Source: Deltaproteobacteria bacterium
Lineage (GTDB): Bacteria; Desulfobacterota; Desulfarculia; Adiutricales; Adiutricaceae
NCBI GenBank assembly: GCA_031273455.1
Contig: JAISRZ010000031.1
Span: forward strand, 1 to 37,703
Length of the DNA: 37,703 nucleotides
Direction: 5' to 3'
The stretch's first letter is position 1; every line of letters begins with the position of its first letter. The position numbers and the translations under genes are program-made. Of this stretch, positions 1 through 8,453 are shown one piece after another. The notes under the pieces were generated by a model. That model was not told where the DNA came from, did no database searches, and worked only from the letters and a program-made list of their open reading frames with translations.

Positions 1-921
1 AGCGATGGGGCCGATTTAAGAAAATTGATTCGTGACTGGTACTTTGGTTACTCCTGGGACGGGAAAACCTGGGTCTACAACCCTTGGTCCCTTTTATCTT
101 GCCTTGATGACGCCGAAATTTACCCTTACTGGTACGACTCAGGGGCTCCCGCTTTTCTGACGGATCTAGACCTTAAGGGCCAGGCTGAGTTCGACTGGTT
201 AAAAGATATACCAATTATTAATGAATCGAGGACCTTTATCGATAAGATCGCCAAAATAGATCCAATCGCCCTGTTATTCCAGACCGGCTACCTGACCATT
301 AAGGAAACCTTACCCAACTTAGGCGACCCTCCAGATTACCGCCTGGTTTTTCCCAATTTGGAGGTCCGCGCCGCCATAACGCCTCTGGCCCTTTCAATTA
401 CGCCGCCGAAAAACGACTACTTGGCTAATATTTTGGCCGAGCGAACCCTTAAGGCTTTGTTAGAGCTAGACGCTAAAGGCTTAGAAGAGGCCTTTAGCCA
501 ATATCTGGCTCAATTTCCTGACGATGACTCCCTGGAGTCGGAAAAATATTTGACGACTTTATTAGAGTCCGCTCTTATGATGGCCAAGCAGAGGTTTAAA
601 ACCCAGGCGCAGACGGTTCAGGGAAGGCTGGACATCCACCTAACTAGCCCTAAAGGCGATGAGTACATTATTGAGCTTAAAGTCTATCAAGAGAGAAAAC
701 CCAAAATCGGATCGCTAGGCCCGCCAAAGGACGAGGAAGAGAAGGCCAAGCTCTTAAAAGCCATGGCCCCTTCCGCCCAAAGGGCTTTAAGCCAGATTAC
801 CAAGAAATACGCTGACCAGCTCACTGGCGGGCCTAACCGGGTCGTCTTGACCGCCCTAGTCATCGCCAGACGGAATGTTATTTTGGCGAAATTTAAGGTC
901 CTTGAGGGAAAACTGACTTAA
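1..921 (+). CDS. PD-(D/E)XK nuclease / AAA-ATPase-like protein, 5' end cut by window
   Basis: The frame is open from base 1, so the gene begins before the window; the visible part is 306 codons ending in TAA. The first third resembles the end of the AAA-ATPase-like domain of this family: an aromatic WYFGYSW stretch, then VYNPWSLL and an aromatic YPYWYDSGAPAFL segment. The C-terminal third carries a PD-(D/E)XK nuclease-like core, GRLDIHL followed by EYIIELKVY, giving the D...ExK pattern. Proteins of this type are common in gut bacteria and often multicopy; their role is unsettled (mobile-element or defence roles are suggested). A second family member, on the other strand, is cut by the right end of the window. 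The family call rests on motif pattern only. Confidence 0.7.
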   Translation, partial: SDGADLRKLIRDWYFGYSWDGKTWVYNPWSLLSCLDDAEIYPYWYDSGAPAFLTDLDLKGQAEFDWLKDIPIINESRTFIDKIAKIDPIALLFQTGYLTIKETLPNLGDPPDYRLVFPNLEVRAAITPLALSITPPKNDYLANILAERTLKALLELDAKGLEEAFSQYLAQFPDDDSLESEKYLTTLLESALMMAKQRFKTQAQTVQGRLDIHLTSPKGDEYIIELKVYQERKPKIGSLGPPKDEEEKAKLLKAMAPSAQRALSQITKKYADQLTGGPNRVVLTALVIARRNVILAKFKVLEGKLT

Positions 922-1791
922 CGACTTAAGCCGGGGTTAGACAGACTGGACCTAAGGATTGGCCATTATTGTCTAAATGAGGGAAAAGCCTTATCGCAAA
1001 CCAATGTTTTCGTTGCCATACGGGGTGACTAGACAATCTATTGACCTAAGTATAAGCCTTAAGACCTAAAGATAGCGGTTTTAGACTTTATATTCCTTCG
1101 TTAAAAGTGGAGGCCAAAAACTCTTCTAGCCTGGCCCGCGTGGTTTTTAGATTTTGGCGGACCCATAACGCCTTTGGCGAAAGTTGTGTCGCGAAATTTG
1201 TCGCGCTTAGACGGTGGGCCTAAATAAAAAATTTTTTGGGTTCCATATTAAATAATTCCATTCACCAGGAAATAGTCTACAAAAATTTTTATTGACCTAG
1301 ATACGCGTTTAACTACAAACTCTTACCAAAAATTCAGTGATTTCAAACAGTTATCAGCGCAAACTAAAATAACTTGTAAAGTTTGATTTGTTTAAAAAAT
1401 TATTTTTTGAATTTTGGATCTTTTTTAAAACCCGCCAAAACCATAAAAATATTTCTTCTGGTTAGGCCCCAAAGACCTCTAGCGGCCCCTACTTTTTTCG
1501 ATGATTGCAACACATTCAAATCTAAGTCAATGCTAATAAGCTATCATTACCTAAAAATTCATATTTAATTTACATTTTCATAGTAATTATAGTTCGGATG
1601 GTTGAGGCTCATGAGGGCGAGTTAAGGTTAAAGCTTCAGAACTAGAATATAACCGACAGCTTGGGCCAGGGTTGGAGACAGGGTTGGAGTGGATTTAGAA
1701 CAGGGTTTTTCTAGTTTAGCCTTTAGTTAAACCCTAATAGACCCCTAAAGACGGTTAAATTAGGTCTTAATAGAAAAGCTTAAGGGGTTTT
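922..1791. other. Non-coding gap, no supported gene
   Basis: This is about 870 bases between the PD-(D/E)XK gene and the hairpins downstream of htrA. It has AT-rich stretches, most strongly at 1220-1570. I see no convincing gene, tRNA or ordered repeat. A short open frame on the minus strand at 1088-1219 may be gene debris but is not supported enough to call. Confidence 0.5.
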
Positions 1792-1871
1792 GACCTCTGG
1801 TTTTAACCGCCAGCTAAAACCAGAGGTCGCTCTAGACCCTAAGAGCCGGGCCATAGGCTTAGCCCGGCTCT
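1792..1871 (-). terminator. Two strong hairpins downstream of htrA
   Basis: There are two perfect inverted repeats just past the htrA stop. One is a 10-bp GC-rich stem, arms 1842-1851 and 1862-1871 with a 10-nt loop. The other is a 13-bp stem, arms 1792-1804 and 1816-1828 with an 11-nt loop. Neither is followed by a clear U-run on the minus strand, so they may be mRNA 3'-end stabilisers or Rho-linked terminators rather than classic intrinsic terminators. Confidence 0.45.
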
Positions 1872-1889
1872 GTAAGCCCTTAAGATTAA

Positions 1890-3440
1890 TTATTTAGGGC
1901 TAACCGCGAGGTAAATGTTTCTTTCCCCGCGTCTGGCCCACAGAAGGACGGGCGTTTTATTGTCCCGGCCCCGGATGATCTTTAAGTAATCCTCCAAAGA
2001 GGTCACCGGCTTCCGGTCCACTTCCAAGATAATGTCGCCCACCGCCACCCCAGCGTCTTTGGCTAGCGAGTCGGAATCCAAGCCTTCCACTTGTAAGCCA
2101 GCGGTTAGGCCCAACTCTTTAGCGATCTCCGGGGAAATGGGTTTTAAGGTCCAGCCCAGATCCAAGGCCCCGCCAGCTTCTTTTAGTAAGTTGGGGTCAT
2201 CCTCCATGCGGGAGATGGTCACGTTCAACTCAAGCTTCTTTTTATCCCGAATTAGGGAGACTTTAACCACTTTGTCCGGCGGGGTGTCGGCCACTAGGGC
2301 GCTTAAATCGCCAGACTCTTTAACTGGTTGCCCGTCAAAGGAGACAATAACGTCCCCATGGAGTAAACCGGCTTTTTGGGCCGGGGCGTCGGGGATAACG
2401 TCGGCGATCAAAGCCCCTTCGCTCTTTTCCAAGCCAAAAATAGTGGCGATGTTTTTGGACACAGGTTGGATAACCACGCCCAGCCAACCGCGCTCCACGT
2501 AACCTTTAGCCTTCAGTTGGGCGATGATCTTGGCCACTAGCTTTGAGGGGATGGCGAAGCTGATACCCGTCCCCCGGGTGTTGATTTTAGCGCTAATCCC
2601 GACCACTTCGCCTTTAACGTTAAGTAAAGGCCCCCCATAACCGCCGGGGTTAATGGAGGCGTCGGTTTGCAAAAAGTCGTCATAAGGCCCGGCCCCAATG
2701 GACCGGCCCCGGGCCGAGAGGATGCCTAAAGTCACGGTGTGCTCTAAGCCAAAGGGATTGCCAATGGCCACCACCCAGTCGCCAATGCGCAGTTTTTCCG
2801 AGTCGCCTAAAGTCATGTAGGGAAAAGGCCCGGGCTCGCTTAACTTAATCAAAGCCAGGTCGGTTTTCGGATCCCGACCCACGACCTCGGCCCCCATTTC
2901 CCGACCGTCATCGAGCTTCACGGTGATCTTCTCAGCCCCTTCCACTAGATGGTTATTAGTGATGACATAGCCGTCTTTATCGTAGATAAACCCCGACCCT
3001 TGGGCCGAGGTCACGTCCCGACTAAAGGGCCGACTGGTCCGAACCGGGGGCCTGGGCGTAGTCGGCGGGGGGCTAGGGGCCGGCGGGTTAGGCTGATTAG
3101 GCTGGGGAGCCGGGGGGTTAACCCCAGGCGGGTTATTGGGGCTCGGCGGCGTTGGCCGCGGAGCTGGCGGCGGGGTCGCGGGCGGCGGGGTCGGTAATTG
3201 GGGGCGCTCATCTTTATTGGGGCTATACTCCACCACCAAGTTGACCACCGAAGGCTGAGCTTTGGCGGCGATGGGGGACACGGACGGCAAAGCGGCCAGA
3301 TCCACCTTGGAGCTTAAGGACCGCTCCTCATTGGGATTGGTTTCCGTTACCAACGGCTGGGTTTGGGCGATTATGGCCGGGCTAATAACGGCCAAAGCCA
3401 AAGCGATGAGAAAGAATAAAACCCCGTGTTTAATGTTCAT
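1890..3440 (-). CDS. htrA: HtrA/DegQ-family periplasmic protein with catalytic Ser replaced by Tyr
   Basis: 516 aa from the ATG at 3440, which has AGGA about 7 nt upstream; a longer TTG start at 3470 is less likely. Order: signal peptide (residues 1-26), linker, a very proline-rich segment (about 80-135), chymotrypsin-fold domain (about 145-315) and two PDZ domains (about 320-415 and 425-515). His164 (TNNHLV) and Asp194 (KTDLALIKL) of the triad are present. The active-site loop, normally GNSGG, reads NPGGYGGPLLN, so residue 268 is Tyr (codon TAT). HtrA proteins are envelope quality-control proteases and chaperones; this one is predicted to lack serine-protease activity but could still bind clients through its PDZ domains. 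It is the last gene of the gmhA operon. The family is certain; the loss of activity is inferred. Confidence 0.93.
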   Translation of the reverse strand: MNIKHGVLFFLIALALAVISPAIIAQTQPLVTETNPNEERSLSSKVDLAALPSVSPIAAKAQPSVVNLVVEYSPNKDERPQLPTPPPATPPPAPRPTPPSPNNPPGVNPPAPQPNQPNPPAPSPPPTTPRPPVRTSRPFSRDVTSAQGSGFIYDKDGYVITNNHLVEGAEKITVKLDDGREMGAEVVGRDPKTDLALIKLSEPGPFPYMTLGDSEKLRIGDWVVAIGNPFGLEHTVTLGILSARGRSIGAGPYDDFLQTDASINPGGYGGPLLNVKGEVVGISAKINTRGTGISFAIPSKLVAKIIAQLKAKGYVERGWLGVVIQPVSKNIATIFGLEKSEGALIADVIPDAPAQKAGLLHGDVIVSFDGQPVKESGDLSALVADTPPDKVVKVSLIRDKKKLELNVTISRMEDDPNLLKEAGGALDLGWTLKPISPEIAKELGLTAGLQVEGLDSDSLAKDAGVAVGDIILEVDRKPVTSLEDYLKIIRGRDNKTPVLLWARRGERNIYLAVSPK

Positions 3441-3492
3441 GGCGTATCCTAATAGGCCGCGCGCGACCAAAATATGACGTCAAAAAAAAACC

Positions 3493-4032
3493 TTATCGCC
3501 GACCTGGACGCGTGACTAAGCGCGTCATGGCCCGGCTAATCTCGTCTTGATGGCCCCTTAGTAACTCCAGCTCGTACAAACTGGGCCGGGCGAAGTCTGG
3601 GGCCTCTTTTAGCCGAATGTTTTCCGGATCGAAGAGGGCCAGGATCCCCAAGTTAATCTTGGTGACCGCGTAGATTAAGCGGTTCTCGGTCCAGCCGCTA
3701 ATCTCCATGACCGGGGTCATTAAGCTAGGATCTTGACCAAAATCCATAATCTCCGGCAATTGGGCCAAAAAGATTTTAATGTCCGCTTCCTTTAAGGGCG
3801 GCTCTTTGGCCATCTTCTCATACAGATGGGCTAAACTGCGGGCGCTCATGGGCTTTTCCGCGGGTTTAGCCAGGGGCTTTTCCGGAGACTTTTCCGGGGC
3901 TTTAGCTTGGGGCTTTTCCGCGGCTAAAGCTATCTGGTCAGTTAGAGGGTCGGTTAGAGGATAGATTAGACTAAAGGCCAAGGCCATTAAAAGAGCGACC
4001 CTTATCAGCCCTTTATAAAACCGCTTAACCAT
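3493..4032 (-). CDS. Secreted or membrane-anchored protein of unknown function
   Basis: 179 aa from the ATG at 4032, with AAGG upstream; an alternative TTG at 4047 overlaps the stop of the preceding gene. The N-terminus is a Sec signal (basic VKRFYKG, hydrophobic VALLMALAFSLIYPL, likely cut near ALAAE). A charged Lys/Pro/Glu linker with repeated EKP/AKP units follows (about residues 38-62). The C-terminal ~115 residues look like a compact, mainly helical domain that I do not recognise. It lies 11 bp after the DHS-like gene and 52 bp before htrA, so it is probably co-transcribed and acts in the envelope. Confidence 0.7.
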   Translation of the reverse strand: MVKRFYKGLIRVALLMALAFSLIYPLTDPLTDQIALAAEKPQAKAPEKSPEKPLAKPAEKPMSARSLAHLYEKMAKEPPLKEADIKIFLAQLPEIMDFGQDPSLMTPVMEISGWTENRLIYAVTKINLGILALFDPENIRLKEAPDFARPSLYELELLRGHQDEISRAMTRLVTRPGRR

Positions 4033-4043
4033 ATCGCCTTCGC

Positions 4044-5000
4044 TCAAAAGGGGCTCTCCAGCTCTTCTAAAACTAGGGCCATAAGTAGGGGAAACATGAT
4101 CTCATGGTGCCCAATAAAGTAATACCCCTGACCCCCTTCTTTAGTCGGCCTTTCCACAACGTTAACCCGGCTCCGGTACTGGTGAATAAAGTCCATATTA
4201 ATGGTGGTGACCTTTTTGACCGCGTGGCCGAGGTTTCTAACCAGGGTTAAGGCCTTTAAAAAAACCTCGGGCATGATGACCGCCGAGCCCAAGTTTAAAA
4301 AGACTCCGCCCTCCAAGGTGGCCGTCAGCTGACAAAAGGTCTGAAAGTCATTCTGGCTGGCTTGGCCTAAGCTCCCAAAGTCCCGATCCGGATGGATATT
4401 GTAAACGTCCGTCCCCAAGGCCGCGTGGATGGTCAAAGGGATGTTTAAGCGGGCCGCGGCGGCTAGAACGCTACTTTTTATCTCCGGTGGGTTCAGGTCG
4501 TTCAGTAGAAGGCCTAAAGTCTGGCCAAGGCCTTGGCCTTTTTCCGCGGCCATTTTAGCGGCTTTATTGATCAAAGCCCCGGTTTCCCCAGTCACCCCAA
4601 AGGCCCCATCGCCTAAGTTCGCCCCCACGTCCTCGCTGGTGGCCCCAACTAAAGCCACTTCCGTGTCGTGGACCATAACCGAGCCATTGGCCGAGATGGA
4701 ATCAAAAAGACCCTTTTCCAGTAAATCCACTAGTAAGGGCCCTAAACCCACCTTAATGGGATGGCCGCCCATGGCCAGCATGATGGTTAAACCGGCCCTT
4801 TTGGCCCTAGCTAAGCTCTGGGCGGCCTTTTTCAGATCCCCAGCGGCTAAGATGTCCGGCCAAGTCTTAATAAACCCCCGAAAAGTCGCGCCCACCTTAT
4901 AAGGCTCGGCGAAATCCGCCACCTTAACCTTGGAGTGGCGATTGTCTAAAGAGCTTAAGCGGATCCGCCCTAGGTCCAGGTCGGGCCATGGTTTAGTCAT
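4044..5000 (-). CDS. Deoxyhypusine-synthase-like protein
   Basis: 318 aa from the ATG at 5000, which overlaps the gmhA stop by 8 nt; a GGGGGG run lies about 8 nt upstream. A TTG at 5018 is possible but less likely. The protein has the alternating Gly-rich pattern of the deoxyhypusine synthase NAD-binding fold, including MLAMGGHPIKVGLGPLL, SISANGSVMVHDTEVALVG, LNIPLTIHAALGTDVYNIHP and GGVFLNLGSAV. In eukaryotes and archaea the enzyme transfers an aminobutyl group from spermidine to eIF5A; bacteria lack eIF5A, and bacterial homologues may act on polyamines or other substrates. I cannot confirm the catalytic lysine. Tight coupling to gmhA suggests co-regulation, possibly an envelope link. The family call is moderate and the substrate unknown. 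Confidence 0.6.
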   Translation of the reverse strand: MTKPWPDLDLGRIRLSSLDNRHSKVKVADFAEPYKVGATFRGFIKTWPDILAAGDLKKAAQSLARAKRAGLTIMLAMGGHPIKVGLGPLLVDLLEKGLFDSISANGSVMVHDTEVALVGATSEDVGANLGDGAFGVTGETGALINKAAKMAAEKGQGLGQTLGLLLNDLNPPEIKSSVLAAAARLNIPLTIHAALGTDVYNIHPDRDFGSLGQASQNDFQTFCQLTATLEGGVFLNLGSAVIMPEVFLKALTLVRNLGHAVKKVTTINMDFIHQYRSRVNVVERPTKEGGQGYYFIGHHEIMFPLLMALVLEELESPF

Positions 5001-5580
5001 CCTTAGACCCCCCTTCAAAAATAAGGCTTTCCACTATATGACATAAGGTATGGCCGTACAATAGCTGGATCTCCTGGATCCGCGGCGTCGTGGCCCCGGG
5101 GGTGGGGATAATAATATCGGCGACCTTGGGATCATGGACCTTGGGGCCACACATAAATAAGGTCAGCATTTCGCGACTATTGGCCTCGGCCAAGGCTTTT
5201 AAGACATTGGGCGAAGTCCCGCTGGTGGATAGCCCCCACAGAACGTCGCCGGGCCGACCTAAAGCTCTAACCTGACGACTAAAGACCTCCGCGAAACTAT
5301 AGTCATTGCCAATGGCCGTTAAAGTGGCCGTGTCCGCGGTCAAAGCCTTGGCTGGTAGACCCGGTCGCTCGATTAAAAAGCGGCTGACTAGCTCGGTGGC
5401 CAAGTGGGAGGACATGGAAGCGCTTCCCCCGTTGCCGCAAATGAAGATGGTTCCCCCCTTAGTCAACCTATCGGCCAAACGCGAGCCCGTCTCAATTAAA
5501 AGATCCCTTCGCTGGCTAGCTAGGGTTAAAGCCAAGGACAGATCGCTAAAGGCCGTGGACACAATATCTTTTAAGGTCAA
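4993..5580 (-). CDS. gmhA: Sedoheptulose-7-phosphate isomerase (phosphoheptose isomerase)
   Basis: 195 aa, the normal length for GmhA. The enzyme makes D-glycero-D-manno-heptose 7-phosphate, the first step of ADP-heptose synthesis for the lipopolysaccharide inner core. The SIS-domain signatures are clear: FICGNGGSASMSSHLATELV near residue 47, the nucleotide/sugar loop ALTADTATLTAIGNDYSF, and WGLSTSGTSPNVLKAL near residue 115. The start is TTG at 5580, with AAGGTGAG a few bases upstream and no in-frame ATG nearby. It is the first gene of a four-gene minus-strand operon. No other heptose gene is in the window. Confidence 0.92.
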   Translation of the reverse strand: MTLKDIVSTAFSDLSLALTLASQRRDLLIETGSRLADRLTKGGTIFICGNGGSASMSSHLATELVSRFLIERPGLPAKALTADTATLTAIGNDYSFAEVFSRQVRALGRPGDVLWGLSTSGTSPNVLKALAEANSREMLTLFMCGPKVHDPKVADIIIPTPGATTPRIQEIQLLYGHTLCHIVESLIFEGGSKDD

Positions 5581-5593
5581 TACTCACCTTAGT

Positions 5594-5643
5594 TAGCCCC
5601 AAAAACGCGATCGACTATCAAGACTTGGCGCGTTTTTTGGCTA
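5594..5643. repeat. Imperfect inverted repeat upstream of gmhA
   Basis: An 11-bp arm rich in CAAAAACGCG is repeated inverted as CGCGTTTTTTGG across a ~23-nt loop, immediately upstream of the gmhA ribosome-binding site. It could fold in the leader RNA or serve as an operator. There is no further support. Confidence 0.3.
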
Positions 5644-5881
5644 GATAATCCCCTTCCCTGGAGGAAAAGGCTGGTTAAGTTGGTTGATTTGGTGGACCGC
5701 TCTAGAACTTTAACGAGGAATTACCCTAAACCTAATAAGGGTAGGCGTTTAGAAAGGGGCGTTCCCTTAGAGTCTAAATCAATTAGGCATTTTAGCCTGA
5801 TTCACTTGTTTTAAGCAATAGAAACCCCTTAAGCCCACAAGACAAAAGCGTCAAAAAAACTAAAAAAAACGCTGGACCTGG

Positions 5882-6097
5882 TTAAACTGGCACGAGATTT
5901 GCGAAGCGAACCTCCCCCATCCTCTTTCGCCATTCCTTAAAGGCGCCTACCTCTTTCGGTTTTTTAGTCAGTACCGCCTCCAAATAGGGAAGGCGCCGTT
6001 TAAACAAATCAAGGATTGACCTAGCGCTTTCTTCCGCAATGAAGTCGTCTAAAGTGGAAAATTTTTGGGGGGGTCCAAAATAAAAAGAAGATTTAAG
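5882..6097 (-). pseudogene. 5'-truncated remnant of an unrecognised gene
   Basis: A 71-codon frame runs from an upstream TGA to a TAA with no ATG, GTG or TTG near its beginning. The translation looks protein-like, with charged amphipathic helices: FGPPQKFSTLDDFIAEESA near the start, ILDLFKRRLPYLEAVL in the middle and FKEWRKRM near the end. I do not recognise the family. It looks like the C-terminal part of a gene whose 5' end is lost in the AT-rich island. It marks the island's left edge: base composition shifts from gene-like to strongly AT-rich just beyond it. Confidence 0.4.
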
Positions 6098-6440
6098 TCA
6101 AGAGATAGGTATTGATTCCACCTTAAATAGGGAATTAGTCCCACAGCTCAACGAGGGTCAAAAAAGGCTTTGTGAACGGTTACAATCAAAGAATGAAAAA
6201 CAACCTTTAAATCTAATCAAATTTGTGAGAAAAAAGAAAATGAATAAAAAGAATTGAAAATTTACAAATCTATATAAACAAATAAATAGCTTGATAGAAC
6301 TCAAATAGGTTAAATCAGAATTAATTTTTATCAAATGAAACATAAATGAAAATGTATTCTTCACCAAATTAAAAAAATGAGATTATTATAATTTTAAGCA
6401 ATTAACAGTCTTACATTTAACGTACCAGAAATTCAATTAT
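6098..6440. other. AT-rich non-coding stretch
   Basis: Very AT-rich DNA between the gene remnant and the PIN toxin. A 69-codon frame here is Phe/Ile/Leu-rich low complexity as expected from composition, and I do not count it as a gene. Confidence 0.5.
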
Positions 6441-6872
6441 TTACGCTAGGTTAACAGGTGAAAAAATATTACGTATAGTTAGTGTTTTTTCAATAACTTG
6501 ACCATTATTCATGCCTTCTGATAGCAAAAATTCACAATTGCTTACAAGTGCAGAAGCGATTATGAGTGAATCGTAATATGAAAAATTATATTTGTTTTGA
6601 ATATAAAGACCATATTTAATAGTATCTAGATTAACAACTACTAACGTATTATTTAAACATATTAGATTTATAGCTTCTTCTATTAAAGATAAATCCATCT
6701 TTAGTTTACGAATACTAACACTACAGAACTCGGTTAGAATTTGAGTACTGACAATCCGATCATAATTGTTGATCTTTTCAATCGATTGCTTACGCTTTTC
6801 GACTTCAGACACAGTGAAAATATAGATTAAGATATTAGTATCAAGGAAAGCTTTAGTCGCAGTCATACGCAT
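6441..6872 (-). CDS. PIN-domain toxin (VapC-like RNase)
   Basis: 143 aa, typical for a PIN toxin. The acidic residues of the metal site are visible: Asp11 (FLDTNILIYIF), Glu48 (ILTEFCSV), Asp101 (YYDSLIIASAL) and Glu119 (LLSEGMNNGQVI). The last block is usual in chromosomal PIN toxins. Such toxins cleave RNA, often tRNA, when freed from the cognate antitoxin. The start is ATG at 6872 or a second ATG at 6866; the gene overlaps the end of the antitoxin gene by 20 nt, implying translational coupling. Base composition and codon use are much more AT-rich than neighbouring chromosomal genes, which suggests horizontal acquisition. The RNA target cannot be read from the sequence. Confidence 0.85.
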   Translation of the reverse strand: MRMTATKAFLDTNILIYIFTVSEVEKRKQSIEKINNYDRIVSTQILTEFCSVSIRKLKMDLSLIEEAINLICLNNTLVVVNLDTIKYGLYIQNKYNFSYYDSLIIASALVSNCEFLLSEGMNNGQVIEKTLTIRNIFSPVNLA

Positions 6873-7113
6873 CAGCCCTTTTAAATTTGTAACCTTTAGG
6901 AAACCGATCCGCCAATTTAAAGTCGTCTAATGTTAAAGCGCCTGCTTTAGTTTTATCAACAATAGTTTCTAGGTTTGAAGAATCAGTCTTGTCTGATAAC
7001 ATTGGTTCTATAGTAAGAATACGGTTGTTTTTTTCAACCAGTACTTGAGATGTACCAAATGAATTGGCAATAAACTCTGCTAAAACATTGACATTCATAG
7101 CTTGTTTAGACAT
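6853..7113 (-). CDS. Antitoxin partner of the PIN toxin
   Basis: 86 aa, directly upstream of and overlapping the PIN toxin. AAAGGAG lies ~10 nt before the ATG at 7113. The N-terminal ~40 residues (MNVNVLAEFIANSF) could be the DNA-binding or dimerisation part. The C-terminal part, with LTLDDFKLADRFPKGYKF, is rich in aromatic and basic residues, as expected for a segment that wraps the toxin. I do not recognise a standard antitoxin fold; the assignment rests on gene order, size and overlap. Antitoxins of this kind normally repress their own promoter, which would lie in 7114-7250. Confidence 0.7.
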   Translation of the reverse strand: MSKQAMNVNVLAEFIANSFGTSQVLVEKNNRILTIEPMLSDKTDSSNLETIVDKTKAGALTLDDFKLADRFPKGYKFKRADAYDCD

Positions 7114-7697
7114 TCGAGCTGATCTCCTTTAAAGATAAAAAGTCGTGATAAAATTCTACCACTTTTGTATACTATTGAACCTCGTTGAAATCCCTTCAAT
7201 AACTACTTAGAGTAATTGTTCTTACTACTCTATTTAATCAATCAAAACACTAAATAACTAGTGCAATCCAATTGCATTTTAATTAAAATATAAATTTAGT
7301 ATTTAGTTTATAGTCTCAGTTATAAAATTTAAGCTTAAAGTTAGTATTAATCACATATCTATTTGCAATACTAGATGTCGAAAATCAGTTCCGAGTAGAC
7401 TTATCCCTTACACAAAAGTAAATGGCCAAAAATGGAAACCAATTCCGACCGCCGGTTCATGTTCCAAAAAAATTGTACGCTAGATTTTCAGGCAAGTCTA
7501 GGTAAATCTGAGCCCAGGTTAGAGACAAACAAATTCAGACTTCTTTCAATACTAAGATATCTTGATTCACAAGTTAAATTCGATTTTTACTTTAAAAATT
7601 TATTTCTTAAATTTTTAATATCATAAACAATAATATTATGTAATAGAAACTAATTCATACGATAATTTATTTACACATTTTAATTGAGTTTAAAAAT
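7114..7697. other. AT-rich region upstream of the toxin-antitoxin pair
   Basis: About 580 bases of AT-rich DNA that must hold the promoter of the antitoxin-toxin pair at its left edge. A 64-codon frame at 7432-7626 has no recognisable features and fits chance in AT-rich sequence. Confidence 0.4.
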
Positions 7698-7835
7698 ATG
7701 AAATCAATTAACAAGCTGGAATTATCAGCGACTATTGTAGAGCCAGGAAAGCTCGTGAAAATGCAGCGCAACGGTGAACTTACTATCGAAAAAAGTCCCA
7801 CCAGCGAAAAAGCGTGGCGGTTCCTGGCTATCTAG
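7698..7835 (+). CDS. Small ORF, 45 aa, possible truncated gene
   Basis: ATG to TAG, 45 codons, beginning MKSINKLELSATIVEPGKL and ending AWRFLAI. It is less AT-rich than the DNA just before it, and the composition changes within it, so it may straddle the right junction of the AT-rich island. There is no clear ribosome-binding site. It could be the 5' end of a truncated gene; function unknown, support weak. Confidence 0.25.
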   Translation: MKSINKLELSATIVEPGKLVKMQRNGELTIEKSPTSEKAWRFLAI

Positions 7836-8453
7836 TGGATTGTTCTGGAGATGTTTCTGACGAGCTCATCTTGGGCCGTCTGGCCCCCTCCTAAGACCGC
7901 CCGCCCTCATCGACCATTCTTATACCTCTTCTAGAACCCTTCTAGGACCATAATAGACCCACCCCCTTCTGGTCGCCCCCCTCTCTCTTTGGACCTTTTT
8001 CCCCACCCAGCTAGCCGGGCTTTATGGTCCAGTCGAAAAAAGGGTTAACGATTGTTGGGGCCTTAACCGACTAATAAAGTGACTTTTAAAAACCACTTGT
8101 GGTTTCCTAGTTTTTCCGCTGGCTATTGTTGAAAAAAAAGTCGATAACTTCCCCTAATAAGCCCCATTTTGGGGGTCAAAAACCGCGTGTTGGAAAAACC
8201 GCCCTTTAAGCGCCGTTTTCCGGGGGGTTTTGGCCCGGTTTTAGGGGGACTTAACCCCAATTTAGGGGGGTCATAATCGCCGTTAGTTTGGCCAAAACCG
8301 CCCGTAGCCCCTCGTAGCCCCGGGTTTAGCCGTTTTTATGGCCATTTTCTCGACATTTTCTAAACAATTGGCCCTTAAAAAATGTCCATAACTAAGGCTC
8401 TTGTGGTTCGCGAGAGGAATCTAGACATTTTTTAGGAGCTTTTAGGGGGGTCT
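7836..8453. other. Non-coding gap, chromosome-like composition
   Basis: About 620 bases with many C4-7 and G4-7 runs. Base composition returns to that of the core genes. No gene, RNA or strong hairpin recognised. Confidence 0.45.

Noticed and set aside
1088..1219. 43-codon minus-strand frame with a protein-like end (RARLEEFLASTFNEGI)
   Set aside because: Possibly a gene remnant, but it has no start and no family match, and a frame this short is expected by chance too often to call.
3011..3211. Pro/Arg-rich frames on both strands within the proline-rich part of htrA
   Set aside because: Shadows of the repetitive proline codons of the real gene.
6158..6367. 69-codon Phe/Ile-rich minus-strand frame
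   Set aside because: Composition-driven frame in very AT-rich DNA; no ribosome-binding site or motif.
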